A stretch of DNA of 18,197 bases from positions 1 through 18,197 of the forward strand of contig CAYUVK010000108.1 in NCBI GenBank assembly GCA_964448105.1. The letters run 5' to 3'. The notes below the pieces were generated by a model. That model was not told where the DNA came from and searched no databases. It saw only the letters and a list, made by a program, of their open reading frames with translations. Made by a program: the position numbers and the translations under genes. Positions 1 through 7,198 of the stretch are shown here, piece by piece. The first letter of the stretch is position 1; every line of letters begins with the position of its first letter. Source of the stretch: CAVQBP01 sp964448105 (GTDB taxonomy: Bacteria; Bacteroidota; Ignavibacteria; Ignavibacteriales; Ignavibacteriaceae).

Positions 1-2010
1 TTATTAATTATATTATTCATTTCTTTTTCAATTTATTCACAAGAAAAAAGTAATGGTGATTTTCTAACAAGGGCTATGGATACAACCATTTCTCCCGGTA
101 CGGATTTTTTTAAATATGCTACAGGAACATGGATGAAAGAAAATCCTATTCCTTCTTATGAAAAAAGATGGGGGCTTGCTAACCTTGTCGATGAAGAAAC
201 ATACAGCAGGTTAAGAGGTATATTGCAGAAAGCTGCTAAATCGAATGCACCGGAAGGAAGTAATGAACAGAAAATTGGTGATTTTTATTTTACGGGAATG
301 GACTCGATTACCATTGAGAAACAGGGTTTAACTCCCGTTCAGCCTGAACTTGATAGAATCAATTCCATAAAAACAAAAAAAGATTTATTTGAAACTGTTG
401 CTTTCCTTCAAAAGGAAGGGGTTAATCTAATGTTCGGGATGTTTGTTGATCAGGATTCAAAGAACAGTGCAAAAATGGCACTATATCTCTGGCAGGGAGG
501 ACTCGGATTGCCGAATAGAGAATATTATTTTAGGAATGATGAGCGAACTCTAAATATCAGGAAAGAATATAAAATACATGTCGGCAAAATGCTCCAGTTT
601 CTCGGTGAAAACAAAAGCAGTGCATCAATTGATGACAACAAAATTTATGCAATTGAAAATTTTCTTGCCGATTCCTGCAGAAAGCTTGAAGACTTAAGAG
701 ATCCTTATGCCAATTATAACAAAATGTCAATTGCTGATCTTGAAGAACGTATACCTGATATTGAATGGAATAATATTTTCAATACAATGGGAGCAGGCAA
801 ACTTGATTCGGTGATTGTAGGACAGCCTGAATTCTTTAACGCACTTAATTCCGCAGTAAATAAATTTAGTATTGATGATTGGAAAACATATTTGAAATGG
901 CATCTTATAAGTGCTTTTGCTAGTAGATTAAGCAGTAAGTTTGATGATGAACAATTTCATTTTAGAGGGACAGTAATGTCGGGGGTTACTGAAAAGAAAC
1001 CGAGATGGAAAAGAATACAGGATGCTGCAGAAAATGCAATGGGAGAATTGCTTGGACAAATATATGTAGCCAAGTATTATTCCCCTAAAACAAAACGGAG
1101 ATATGAAAAGATAGTTGATAATTGTATAGATGCATTTGCAAACAGGATAAAAAAACTCGATTGGATGAGCGATTCAACAAAACAAAAAGCACTGGTAAAA
1201 TTATATGCAGTTACAAAGAAAGTCGGTTACCCTGATAAATGGAAAGATTTTTCGTCTTTAAAAATTGACAGAAGCTCTTTTGTTAGAAATACAATAAGAG
1301 CAAACGTATTCTGGTTTGAACGCGATCTAAACAAATTAGGCAAGCCTGTTGATAAGCAGGAATGGAATATGACACCGCAAACATGGAATGCGTATTATAA
1401 CCCTTCAAATAATGAAATAGTCCTTCCTGCAGCAGCTTTTATTGTACCGGGTGTTCCCGATTCTCTCGTCGATGATGCGGTCGCTTATGCATATGCAGGT
1501 GCTTCCACTATTAGCCATGAATTAACCCACGGATTTGATGATGAAGGAAGGTTATTTGATGCAAATGGAAATTTGCACAACTGGTGGACTAAAGAAGATG
1601 AAGAGAAGTTTAATGAGAAAGCAAAATTAATGGTGGACCAATTTGATGAATATGTTGTTCTGGACAGTATGCATATTAATGGTAAAGCAACTCTCGGTGA
1701 AAATATTGCCGACTTGGGAGGAGATGTAATCGGCTGGGATGCATTCAAGCAAACCGAACAATATAAAGAAGGGAAGAAAATTTGCGGTCTTACCCCGGCA
1801 CAGAGATTCTGGATTGGATATGCTTATTCATGGCTTGGGCATACAAGACCCGAAGCACTTGCACAGCAGGTTTTAACAGATGTTCATTCACCTAATTTTT
1901 TACGTGTGAACGGGCCCTTTAGTGATGTTGATGCTTTCTATAAAGCATTTAATATTAAACCGGGACAGCCTATGTACAGGCCGCCGGATAAGAGAGTTCA
2001 AATTTGGTGA
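1..2010 (+). CDS. Secreted M13-family zinc endopeptidase (PepO/neprilysin-like), 5' end off the window
   Basis: The protein is a zinc metallo-endopeptidase that should cut oligopeptides outside the cytoplasm. The frame is open from base 1, and bases 1-42 encode a hydrophobic signal-peptide core ending IYS|Q. The Met at base 76 is therefore internal and the true start lies just upstream of the window. Numbering from that Met, the zinc motif HELTH is at 481-485, the third ligand Glu542 lies in GENIAD, and Asp546 supports the active site. This is the M13 pattern HExxH plus ENxxD. The substrate-binding NAYYNPS motif and the C-terminal ending RVQIW also fit M13. About 669 residues are present, close to full family length, so only a few residues are missing. 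It converges on the HIT gene across a hairpin. The family is certain; the substrate is unknown. Confidence 0.95.
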   Translation, partial: LLIILFISFSIYSQEKSNGDFLTRAMDTTISPGTDFFKYATGTWMKENPIPSYEKRWGLANLVDEETYSRLRGILQKAAKSNAPEGSNEQKIGDFYFTGMDSITIEKQGLTPVQPELDRINSIKTKKDLFETVAFLQKEGVNLMFGMFVDQDSKNSAKMALYLWQGGLGLPNREYYFRNDERTLNIRKEYKIHVGKMLQFLGENKSSASIDDNKIYAIENFLADSCRKLEDLRDPYANYNKMSIADLEERIPDIEWNNIFNTMGAGKLDSVIVGQPEFFNALNSAVNKFSIDDWKTYLKWHLISAFASRLSSKFDDEQFHFRGTVMSGVTEKKPRWKRIQDAAENAMGELLGQIYVAKYYSPKTKRRYEKIVDNCIDAFANRIKKLDWMSDSTKQKALVKLYAVTKKVGYPDKWKDFSSLKIDRSSFVRNTIRANVFWFERDLNKLGKPVDKQEWNMTPQTWNAYYNPSNNEIVLPAAAFIVPGVPDSLVDDAVAYAYAGASTISHELTHGFDDEGRLFDANGNLHNWWTKEDEEKFNEKAKLMVDQFDEYVVLDSMHINGKATLGENIADLGGDVIGWDAFKQTEQYKEGKKICGLTPAQRFWIGYAYSWLGHTRPEALAQQVLTDVHSPNFLRVNGPFSDVDAFYKAFNIKPGQPMYRPPDKRVQIW

Positions 2011-2021
2011 GTTATCTTGAG

Positions 2022-2069
2022 AACCTTCGAGGTTAAAATTTCGAAAACATAATATTAACCTCGAAGGTT
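2022..2069. terminator. 15-bp perfect hairpin between convergent genes, probable bidirectional terminator
   Basis: Bases 2022-2036 (AACCTTCGAGGTTAA) are the exact reverse complement of 2055-2069, with an 18-nt AT-rich loop. It starts 12 nt after the M13 stop and ends 9 nt before the HIT stop, so it serves the 3' ends of both converging genes. Each arm is also a small palindrome of its own (AACCT-TCG-AGGTT and TAACCT-CGA-AGGTTA), so two short hairpins or one long one could form. There is no strong U-tract on either side, so intrinsic termination is inferred from position and symmetry. It could instead be one copy of a dispersed intergenic repeat. Confidence 0.6.
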
Positions 2070-2078
2070 AGCAGAGGT

Positions 2079-2426
2079 TCAGCCCGGCGGCCAATTCATT
2101 TGTCTTCCGCCTAAAAGATGCATATGAAGATGGTATACTGCCTGGCCTGCGTTTTTTCCGCAATTAATAACTAACCTGAAACCATCTTCATCAATTCCCA
2201 TATCCTTGGCAATTTTATTTGCTGCATCAAACATTTTGCCTAAAAGTTCTCCATGCTCTTCTCCTTTTATATCGGTAACCTTTGGTATTTCGATCTTCTT
2301 AGGGATTATCAAAACATGAACAGGTGCTTTCGGGTCAATATCTTTAAAAGCTAAAACATCATCAGTTTCATAAACTATGTTTGCATGGATTTCTCTATTT
2401 ATTATTTTAGTAAAAATAGTTTCCAT
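2079..2426 (-). CDS. HIT-family (HINT-like) nucleotide hydrolase/transferase
   Basis: A small histidine-triad protein of the HINT branch, which hydrolyses purine nucleoside phosphoramidates and aminoacyl-AMP in the cytoplasm. The C-terminal active site reads YHLHMHLLGGR, with triad His99, His101 and His103 when counted from the chosen Met; the last His is the nucleophile. The N-terminal TIFxKIINREI and the central DIDPKAPVHVLIIPK are family hallmarks, and about 115 residues is the normal length. An in-frame ATG at 2432 overlaps the stop of the regulator gene upstream (ATGA). The strong SD GGGGAGG at 2433-2439 abuts that ATG but sits 6 nt before the second ATG at 2426, which I take as the start. 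It is the last gene of the five-gene operon. Its physiological substrate is unknown. Confidence 0.93.
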   Translation of the reverse strand: METIFTKIINREIHANIVYETDDVLAFKDIDPKAPVHVLIIPKKIEIPKVTDIKGEEHGELLGKMFDAANKIAKDMGIDEDGFRLVINCGKNAGQAVYHLHMHLLGGRQMNWPPG

Positions 2427-2428
2427 TT

Positions 2429-3784
2429 TCATCCTCCCCTTTCAATTTCATATTTTTTTATTTTATTGTAAAGGTGGCTTCTTTGAATATCGAGAGCTTC
2501 TGCAGTTTTACTAATGTTCCAATCATTTGCATTTAATTGTTTAATAATAAAAGCGCGTTCTGCTTTTTCCTTAAATTCCTGGAAAGAGTTACTTTCACTT
2601 AATATATCTTTCATTGAAGATTTTCCGCCCTGGAATAGAAATTCGATATCCTTTTTACCGATTTCTTTTTTATCAACAATAATGATTACTCTTTCAACGA
2701 AATTTCTGAGTTCGCGGACATTACCGCTCCATTTTTGAGTTTGCAAAAATTTCAATGCTTCTTCATCAAATTTAACAGGCGGTTTTTTGTGTTTTGAAGT
2801 TATATCCGCTGCAAAAATTTCTACAAGGATCGGTATATCTTCCTGTCTCTCTTTTAAGGGGGGAATATTAATCGGAATTACATTTAACCTGTGAAATAGA
2901 TCTTCTCTAAAATTTCCTTTTTCAATTTCTTCCTTGAGGTTTTTATTTGTTGCCGAAAGAATTCTAACGTCAATATCAATTTTTTTTGAACCGCCGACTC
3001 TTTCAATCTTGCTGTCTTCAATAGCCCTCAGCACTTTTGCTTGAGCCTGCAAACTCATATCACCGACTTCATCGAGAAAAACAATACCTTTGTTAGCAAG
3101 CTCAAATTTTCCGATTCTCTGCTGAAGTGCACCGGTAAATGATCCTTTTTCATGTCCAAACAATTCCGATTCAATTAATTCATTTGGAATTGCAGCACAA
3201 TTAACTTCAATGAAAGGTTTATCATTTCTGTTGCTTTTGGAATGAATTGCGCGTGCAACCAATTCTTTGCCGGTCCCGTTTTCCCCTGAAATTAACACAC
3301 GTGTTTCAAGCGGCGCGACTTTATCAATTAATTCTAAGATTTGATTTATTGCTTTGCTTTTGCCCAGAATTTTTCCATCGCCTACATAATTCTTTTTTAT
3401 CTCTTCATTTTCCAGTATAAGATTGGATTGTTCAACTGCATTTCTAATACTTATAAGAAGCTTGTCTCGGTCGATTGGTTTTTCGATAAAATCAAAAGCT
3501 CCGAGTCTTGTAGCCTTAATTGCATTTTCAACACTACCGTGAGCAGAAATAATAATAACAGATACTTTATTGTTATCTTCTTTTATTCTTTTTAAAACTT
3601 CAAAACCGTTCATCTCCGGCATTTGAATATCCAGCAGCAAAGCTGAAAAGGGGATAGCTTCTAATTTTTCCAGGCCCTCACTTGCTTTAGTTGAATAATC
3701 AACATTGTATCCTTCATATTCAAGGATCATTTGTATGCTTTCGCAAATCTCTTTTTCGTCGTCAATTATTAATACTGATTTCAT
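2429..3784 (-). CDS. Sigma-54-dependent response regulator (NtrC/NtrX type)
   Basis: This protein should activate sigma-54 promoters after phosphorylation by a histidine kinase. Three domains are visible. The receiver (1-120) has the acidic pair Asp8/Asp9, phosphoacceptor Asp52, Ser80 and Lys102. The AAA+ domain (about 138-370) has Walker A GENGTGKE at 167-174, the sigma-54 contact loop GSFTGA at 214-219 and Walker B Asp238/Glu239. The C-terminal Fis-type helix-turn-helix (about 405-448) contains NISKTAEALDIQRSHLYNKI. The loop has Ser for the commoner Ala of GAFTGA, a known functional variant. At 451 residues it is full length. It starts 14 nt after the HEPN gene with no clear SD, and its stop overlaps an ATG of the HIT gene. 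No kinase is in the window, so partner and targets are unknown. Confidence 0.93.
   Translation of the reverse strand: MKSVLIIDDEKEICESIQMILEYEGYNVDYSTKASEGLEKLEAIPFSALLLDIQMPEMNGFEVLKRIKEDNNKVSVIIISAHGSVENAIKATRLGAFDFIEKPIDRDKLLISIRNAVEQSNLILENEEIKKNYVGDGKILGKSKAINQILELIDKVAPLETRVLISGENGTGKELVARAIHSKSNRNDKPFIEVNCAAIPNELIESELFGHEKGSFTGALQQRIGKFELANKGIVFLDEVGDMSLQAQAKVLRAIEDSKIERVGGSKKIDIDVRILSATNKNLKEEIEKGNFREDLFHRLNVIPINIPPLKERQEDIPILVEIFAADITSKHKKPPVKFDEEALKFLQTQKWSGNVRELRNFVERVIIIVDKKEIGKKDIEFLFQGGKSSMKDILSESNSFQEFKEKAERAFIIKQLNANDWNISKTAEALDIQRSHLYNKIKKYEIERGG
2433..2439 (-). promoter_or_regulatory. Shine-Dalgarno that decides the HIT start
   Basis: The minus-strand sequence GGGGAGG lies directly against the ATG at 2432 but 6 nt upstream of the ATG at 2426. 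The spacing favours the second ATG. The SD lies inside the last codons of the sigma-54 regulator gene, which suggests translational coupling. Confidence 0.65.
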
Positions 3785-3798
3785 AGATTTTCAATTAT

Positions 3799-4212
3799 TC
3801 AAATTTTATTTTGGTCAGGATTTTCATCAAATCTATTCGAAAGTTCTTTCTGCAGAGTTTCAATAGCATTTAAATATTTATTTTTTATCCTATTATAAAT
3901 TTCTTTTGAAATATCTTCACTATAAATATGTGTTGTTTGATTCCTATCTTCAAGCATATCAAGAAAAATAGTTTCATCTTCAAATAAACCAAATCTAAAA
4001 GCTTCTTTCAGCGCTTCTTTAGGTGATTTGGTAATTATTCCTTCATCTGCTAAAGAAATTTTTAAAGTTTTCCATAATAATTCAAAGGTAAACTCAAATC
4101 TTTGTATAACTCCGTCTTGATCAAGTTGATCTTTCGCCTGGTTAATTCCGTCATTTAATTTCTTTACAGCTTCTTTAAATTTTCCGAAAGAGTATTTTAA
4201 TTCATCCTTCAT
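3799..4212 (-). CDS. HEPN-domain protein, HI0074 / NTase substrate-binding type (HepT-like toxin candidate)
   Basis: This small all-helical protein belongs to the nucleotidyltransferase substrate-binding (HI0074) branch of HEPN. Residues 36-50 (IQRFEFTFELLWKTL) are the family's signature helix. The RNase-type motif R-x4-H-x-Y is intact as Arg90-NQTT-His95-Ile-Tyr97. In characterised HepT-MntA pairs the HEPN protein is an RNA-cleaving toxin, and the partner nucleotidyltransferase adds AMP to the Tyr of this motif. The start overlaps the end of the MNT gene by 11 nt, which fits co-translation of a pair. Length (137 aa) is typical. Toxicity here is inferred from the motif and pairing; some HI0074-type pairs may have other roles. 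Confidence 0.88.
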   Translation of the reverse strand: MKDELKYSFGKFKEAVKKLNDGINQAKDQLDQDGVIQRFEFTFELLWKTLKISLADEGIITKSPKEALKEAFRFGLFEDETIFLDMLEDRNQTTHIYSEDISKEIYNRIKNKYLNAIETLQKELSNRFDENPDQNKI

Positions 4213-4498
4213 ATATAATTTTACCTGTTTTAAGAATTATATTCTTAAAATCCGAATCGATTTCTCTAAGAAAAATGAGATCAATTTTATAAAGACCTAT
4301 AATCTCATCAATATTTTCTTTCAATTTTCTTTTTTCAGTAATATTCATTAATTCCGAATCTATCGCAATATCATAATCGGAATTAAATGAGGCATTCCCT
4401 TTTCCCCGTGAGCCAAATAAAATCAATTTTTCGGGCTTAATTTCGTTAACCAGGATTTCAACAATTTTGTTTAGCCTGGTATCTTTTGTTGATTTCAT
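4202..4498 (-). CDS. MNT-type minimal nucleotidyltransferase (MntA-like antitoxin candidate)
   Basis: A 98-residue minimal nucleotidyltransferase of the DNA polymerase beta fold. The motif GSx10DxD is complete: Gly29-Ser30, then Asp41 and Asp43. A third carboxylate, Asp73 in YKIDLIF, completes the metal site. It should therefore be catalytically competent, transferring nucleotides (AMP in studied MntA proteins) to its HEPN partner. The ATG overlaps the stop of the secreted YfiM-like gene as ATGA, and its 3' end overlaps the HEPN start by 11 nt. Family is secure; the antitoxin role is inferred from HepT-MntA systems. Confidence 0.9.
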   Translation of the reverse strand: MKSTKDTRLNKIVEILVNEIKPEKLILFGSRGKGNASFNSDYDIAIDSELMNITEKRKLKENIDEIIGLYKIDLIFLREIDSDFKNIILKTGKIIYEG

Positions 4499-5139
4499 AT
4501 ATTATATCTAAAATAGGATAAAGATTTAATCAACATAATTTGAGAAGGCAGAATGTTTTTATTTTTTTTTAGTGTTTCTCCAAAAATATTACCTAATTTG
4601 TTAGTTCTCAAATCCCGCTGGTCAACTGACGATTGAACTTTAAAACTTTGCTCAAAAACCTCTACAAAATAACCAATTAGGTCGCCTAAATCAAAGATAT
4701 TTGTGGAATAAGAAATAAATGCACTTCCGAAAAAATGAGCAAGTTTGTCTTTATCGCCAAAATTATTTTTAGGAGTATCATAAAATAAATCTTTTGGAAG
4801 GTTTTTATCTTTTTGCAGGAAGACCGAATCATTTGCAGAAACGAGGGGGTAATTTAAAATTCCGATTAGAGGGAATTGAATCGGGACCTCTTTATAAGGA
4901 ACTGTTGCAAATGTAAGAGCAAGTAAAGCTTCCGAATAATTATAATCTTTGAACTTTACTGCTCTTAAAAATAGAGTATCGGTTAATTCAAGATCATCAT
5001 TGGTTTTTTTAAGATGCATAAAATAATCCGAAGCAATAAATTCTGAAAGGTAATTCACTCCTTTGGAAAGGGGACTCTGCTGCGAGTACAGATTAATCAC
5101 AAAAGCGAATAGAAAAATTAGAACAATTGTAAACCGCAT
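4495..5139 (-). CDS. Secreted YfiM/DUF2279-like protein of unknown function
   Basis: First gene of the five-gene minus-strand operon. It has a signal peptide (residues 1-19, hydrophobic 4-16, cleavage likely LYS|Q20). Residues 131-187 carry DKLAHFFGSA (Asp131, Lys132, His135), then Glu160, Asp173 and NKLGNIFG (Asn180, Gly183, Gly187). This spacing of D-K-x-x-H, E, D and N-x-x-G-x-x-x-G resembles the YfiM/DUF2279 family and distantly VanZ-like proteins. The N-terminal half (20-125) is not recognised. No SD is evident before the ATG. It probably acts at or beyond the inner membrane. The family link is a motif judgement only and no biochemical role is known to me. Having it in the same transcription unit as a sigma-54 regulator hints at an envelope-related regulon. 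Confidence 0.6.
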   Translation of the reverse strand: MRFTIVLIFLFAFVINLYSQQSPLSKGVNYLSEFIASDYFMHLKKTNDDLELTDTLFLRAVKFKDYNYSEALLALTFATVPYKEVPIQFPLIGILNYPLVSANDSVFLQKDKNLPKDLFYDTPKNNFGDKDKLAHFFGSAFISYSTNIFDLGDLIGYFVEVFEQSFKVQSSVDQRDLRTNKLGNIFGETLKKNKNILPSQIMLIKSLSYFRYNI

Positions 5140-5277
5140 TATAAAAATTGTATCTTTTAAGAAACTAATTAAGAAGTTTACGAGAAAAAATAAAATGAAT
5201 AAATTTGCCTCAAGTACTAAAAATTAAAAAAGAAGTTTGTATCTTAGTCACATTTAAATTATTAAATAAATGTAGTA
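5140..5277. promoter_or_regulatory. Divergent promoter region between the YfiM-like operon and the TonB receptor
   Basis: This 138-nt AT-rich gap must drive transcription both ways. On the plus strand TATCTTAG (5240-5247) is one base off the Bacteroidetes -7 box TAnnTTTG and would start RNA about 25-30 nt before the receptor ATG. No matching TTTG sits 19 nt upstream, so the call is weak. TTGTATCTT occurs twice, at 5148-5156 and 5237-5245. No cobalamin riboswitch core and no SD before either gene was seen. Confidence 0.35.
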
Positions 5278-7143
5278 ATGGATATTTTCAGTATCAATTC
5301 AAAACCGGCAAAAAAATTATTAATTATTGTTTTGCTTTTATGCTCAACCATTTTCGGTCAATCCGGCCAGAGTGATTCAACCAAATCATACCTGCTTGAA
5401 CCTGTGGTTGTTACCGGGACAAGATATCAAGTTTTTAAAAATGAAATATCGTCAAGTATAACTATAGTTAATAATAAGGAAATACAGGAATCTCACGATG
5501 TTAACGTCATCCGCGTATTAGGTAATAAAGTCCCGGGATTATTTTTAAATGATAATTATGTAATGGGATTCGGAATTGGTGCAAGTTCGGCAGGGACGAT
5601 AAATATACGCGGGATGGGGAGCAGCCCTAATACTCAAGTATTAGTTCTTATTGATGGTCAACCACAGTTTATGGGTATGTTCGGGCATCCTATAATTGAT
5701 GCTCTTACTTCTTCAAGTGTTCAAAGAGTTGAAATTATCAGAGGATCGGCTTCTATTCTTTATGGTTCCAATGCAATGGGCGGCGCAATAAATATTATTT
5801 CGAAAAGAATTCCTTTCAATAGGCTAAATATGAACCTTTCTTCTTTTTATGGTTCGTACAATTCATTAAGTATGACCGGAGATGGAGGGTATCAAAATAA
5901 AAAGTTTGGAATTTACGCTTCGTTTAATAATTCAAAAACCGACGGACATCGGAATGATTCTCAAGATGGATTTAGAAATTCAACCGGGTTTATAAAGACA
6001 AATTATTCTTTAAATGATAAGTTTAAACTTAGTCTGGATGGAAATATATCCAAAGCTAAATTTTATGATCCCGGACCGGTTTATTCTATCACCCCGAATA
6101 ATTATTATAATTATTTAAGAACAAGAGGAGCTTTATCTTTATTCAATTCTTTTAAAGGAATTGATGGAGCACTAAAGTTTTTTTACAGTTACGGCAAACA
6201 TGATTTTTTTGACGGCTGGCATTCTTATGATGAAATGAAGGGGATTACTTTTTTTCAAAATATAAATTTTTTCAAAGGTATAATTTTTACCGCAGGTATT
6301 GATTATAAAAACTACGGCGGAAAGGGGAGCAATCCTAACACTACTCCTTTTGTTGCCAAAGGTCTGGGGGTTTATCATTCAGATAATGAAACTGCGGTTT
6401 ACGGATTGATTAGAGATTCATTATTTAAGAATTTAAATCTTGAAGCAGGAATTAGATACTCGAAAAATTCATTATTCAATGCTGATTATACACCTCAATT
6501 TGGAATTACTTATTCACCGGTCAAAAACACAACGTTCAAGGGATCGGTTGGAAAAGGATTTCAAAATCCGACAATAGTGGATCTCTATCTATTTCCGGTT
6601 TCAAACGAAAATTTAAAACCCGAACAAGTTTGGAATTATGAATTCGGAGTGGAGCAGAAATTATTAGATTACAGGTTAGATCTTGAAGTAACAGCTTATT
6701 ATGATGAAGGTGATAATATTATTGTTGCAACACCCCCGTTAGTCAAAAATAATTCGGGTTCATTTATTCACAAAGGAATAGAGTTTGAAGGAAAATATTT
6801 ATTAAGTGAAAATTTAAATGCTTCCGTAAATTATTCTTATTTAAATACTGATAATCCGACACTTTATGCACCGAAACATGATTTAAACCTACAGTTAGAT
6901 TATCATATTAATTCCATACAAGTTCTTCTTAATCTCAAACAAGTTTCCGAATTATATTCAAATATTGAAAAATCTATCAAGCAAAACTATTTTTTAGCCG
7001 GTTTAACCATTAATTACTCACTATTAAATTCAGTTGAATTATTTGTTAAAGGAGAGAATTTATTTGACAATCGATATGAAATTAATGATGGATATCCTAT
7101 GCCGGGAAGGACAATAATTGCCGGATTGAAATTAATTTACTGA
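5278..7143 (+). CDS. TonB-dependent outer-membrane receptor (BtuB/CirA size class)
   Basis: A 621-residue outer-membrane active transporter that imports a scarce ligand using TonB energy. The signal peptide (hydrophobic 13-26) ends TIFG|Q28. A TonB-box/plug start EPVVVTGTR is at 41-49. The plug domain follows to about 178, with NIRGMGSSPNTQVLVLIDG and VEIIRGSASILYGSNAMGG. The rest is a 22-strand beta-barrel ending in GLKLIY with a terminal aromatic. Length matches cobalamin or catecholate-siderophore receptors rather than the ~1000-residue SusC type, and there is no carboxypeptidase-like N-terminal extension. It stands alone, divergent from the YfiM-like operon. Vitamin B12 would fit the nearby MeaB gene, but nothing in the sequence fixes the ligand. 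Confidence 0.93.
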   Translation: MDIFSINSKPAKKLLIIVLLLCSTIFGQSGQSDSTKSYLLEPVVVTGTRYQVFKNEISSSITIVNNKEIQESHDVNVIRVLGNKVPGLFLNDNYVMGFGIGASSAGTINIRGMGSSPNTQVLVLIDGQPQFMGMFGHPIIDALTSSSVQRVEIIRGSASILYGSNAMGGAINIISKRIPFNRLNMNLSSFYGSYNSLSMTGDGGYQNKKFGIYASFNNSKTDGHRNDSQDGFRNSTGFIKTNYSLNDKFKLSLDGNISKAKFYDPGPVYSITPNNYYNYLRTRGALSLFNSFKGIDGALKFFYSYGKHDFFDGWHSYDEMKGITFFQNINFFKGIIFTAGIDYKNYGGKGSNPNTTPFVAKGLGVYHSDNETAVYGLIRDSLFKNLNLEAGIRYSKNSLFNADYTPQFGITYSPVKNTTFKGSVGKGFQNPTIVDLYLFPVSNENLKPEQVWNYEFGVEQKLLDYRLDLEVTAYYDEGDNIIVATPPLVKNNSGSFIHKGIEFEGKYLLSENLNASVNYSYLNTDNPTLYAPKHDLNLQLDYHINSIQVLLNLKQVSELYSNIEKSIKQNYFLAGLTINYSLLNSVELFVKGENLFDNRYEINDGYPMPGRTIIAGLKLIY

Positions 7144-7198
7144 CCTAATCAATTGAAATATTTATAATATAAATCTAAAATAAATTTTTCTTTTCAAA

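Noticed and set aside
1485..1748. Minus-strand open frame inside the M13 gene
   Set aside because: It lies wholly antisense to the conserved zinc-site region and has no family features.
2514..3595. Two plus-strand open frames inside the sigma-54 regulator gene
   Set aside because: They are antisense shadows of a well-conserved protein, with low-complexity translations.
5140..5277. Cobalamin riboswitch before the TonB receptor
   Set aside because: The gap is short and AT-only in character; no B12-box core or supporting stems could be found.
7160..7174. ATTTATA-A-TATAAAT palindrome between convergent genes as a terminator
   Set aside because: It is AT-only with a one-base centre, too weak to form a stable terminator and expected by chance in this composition.
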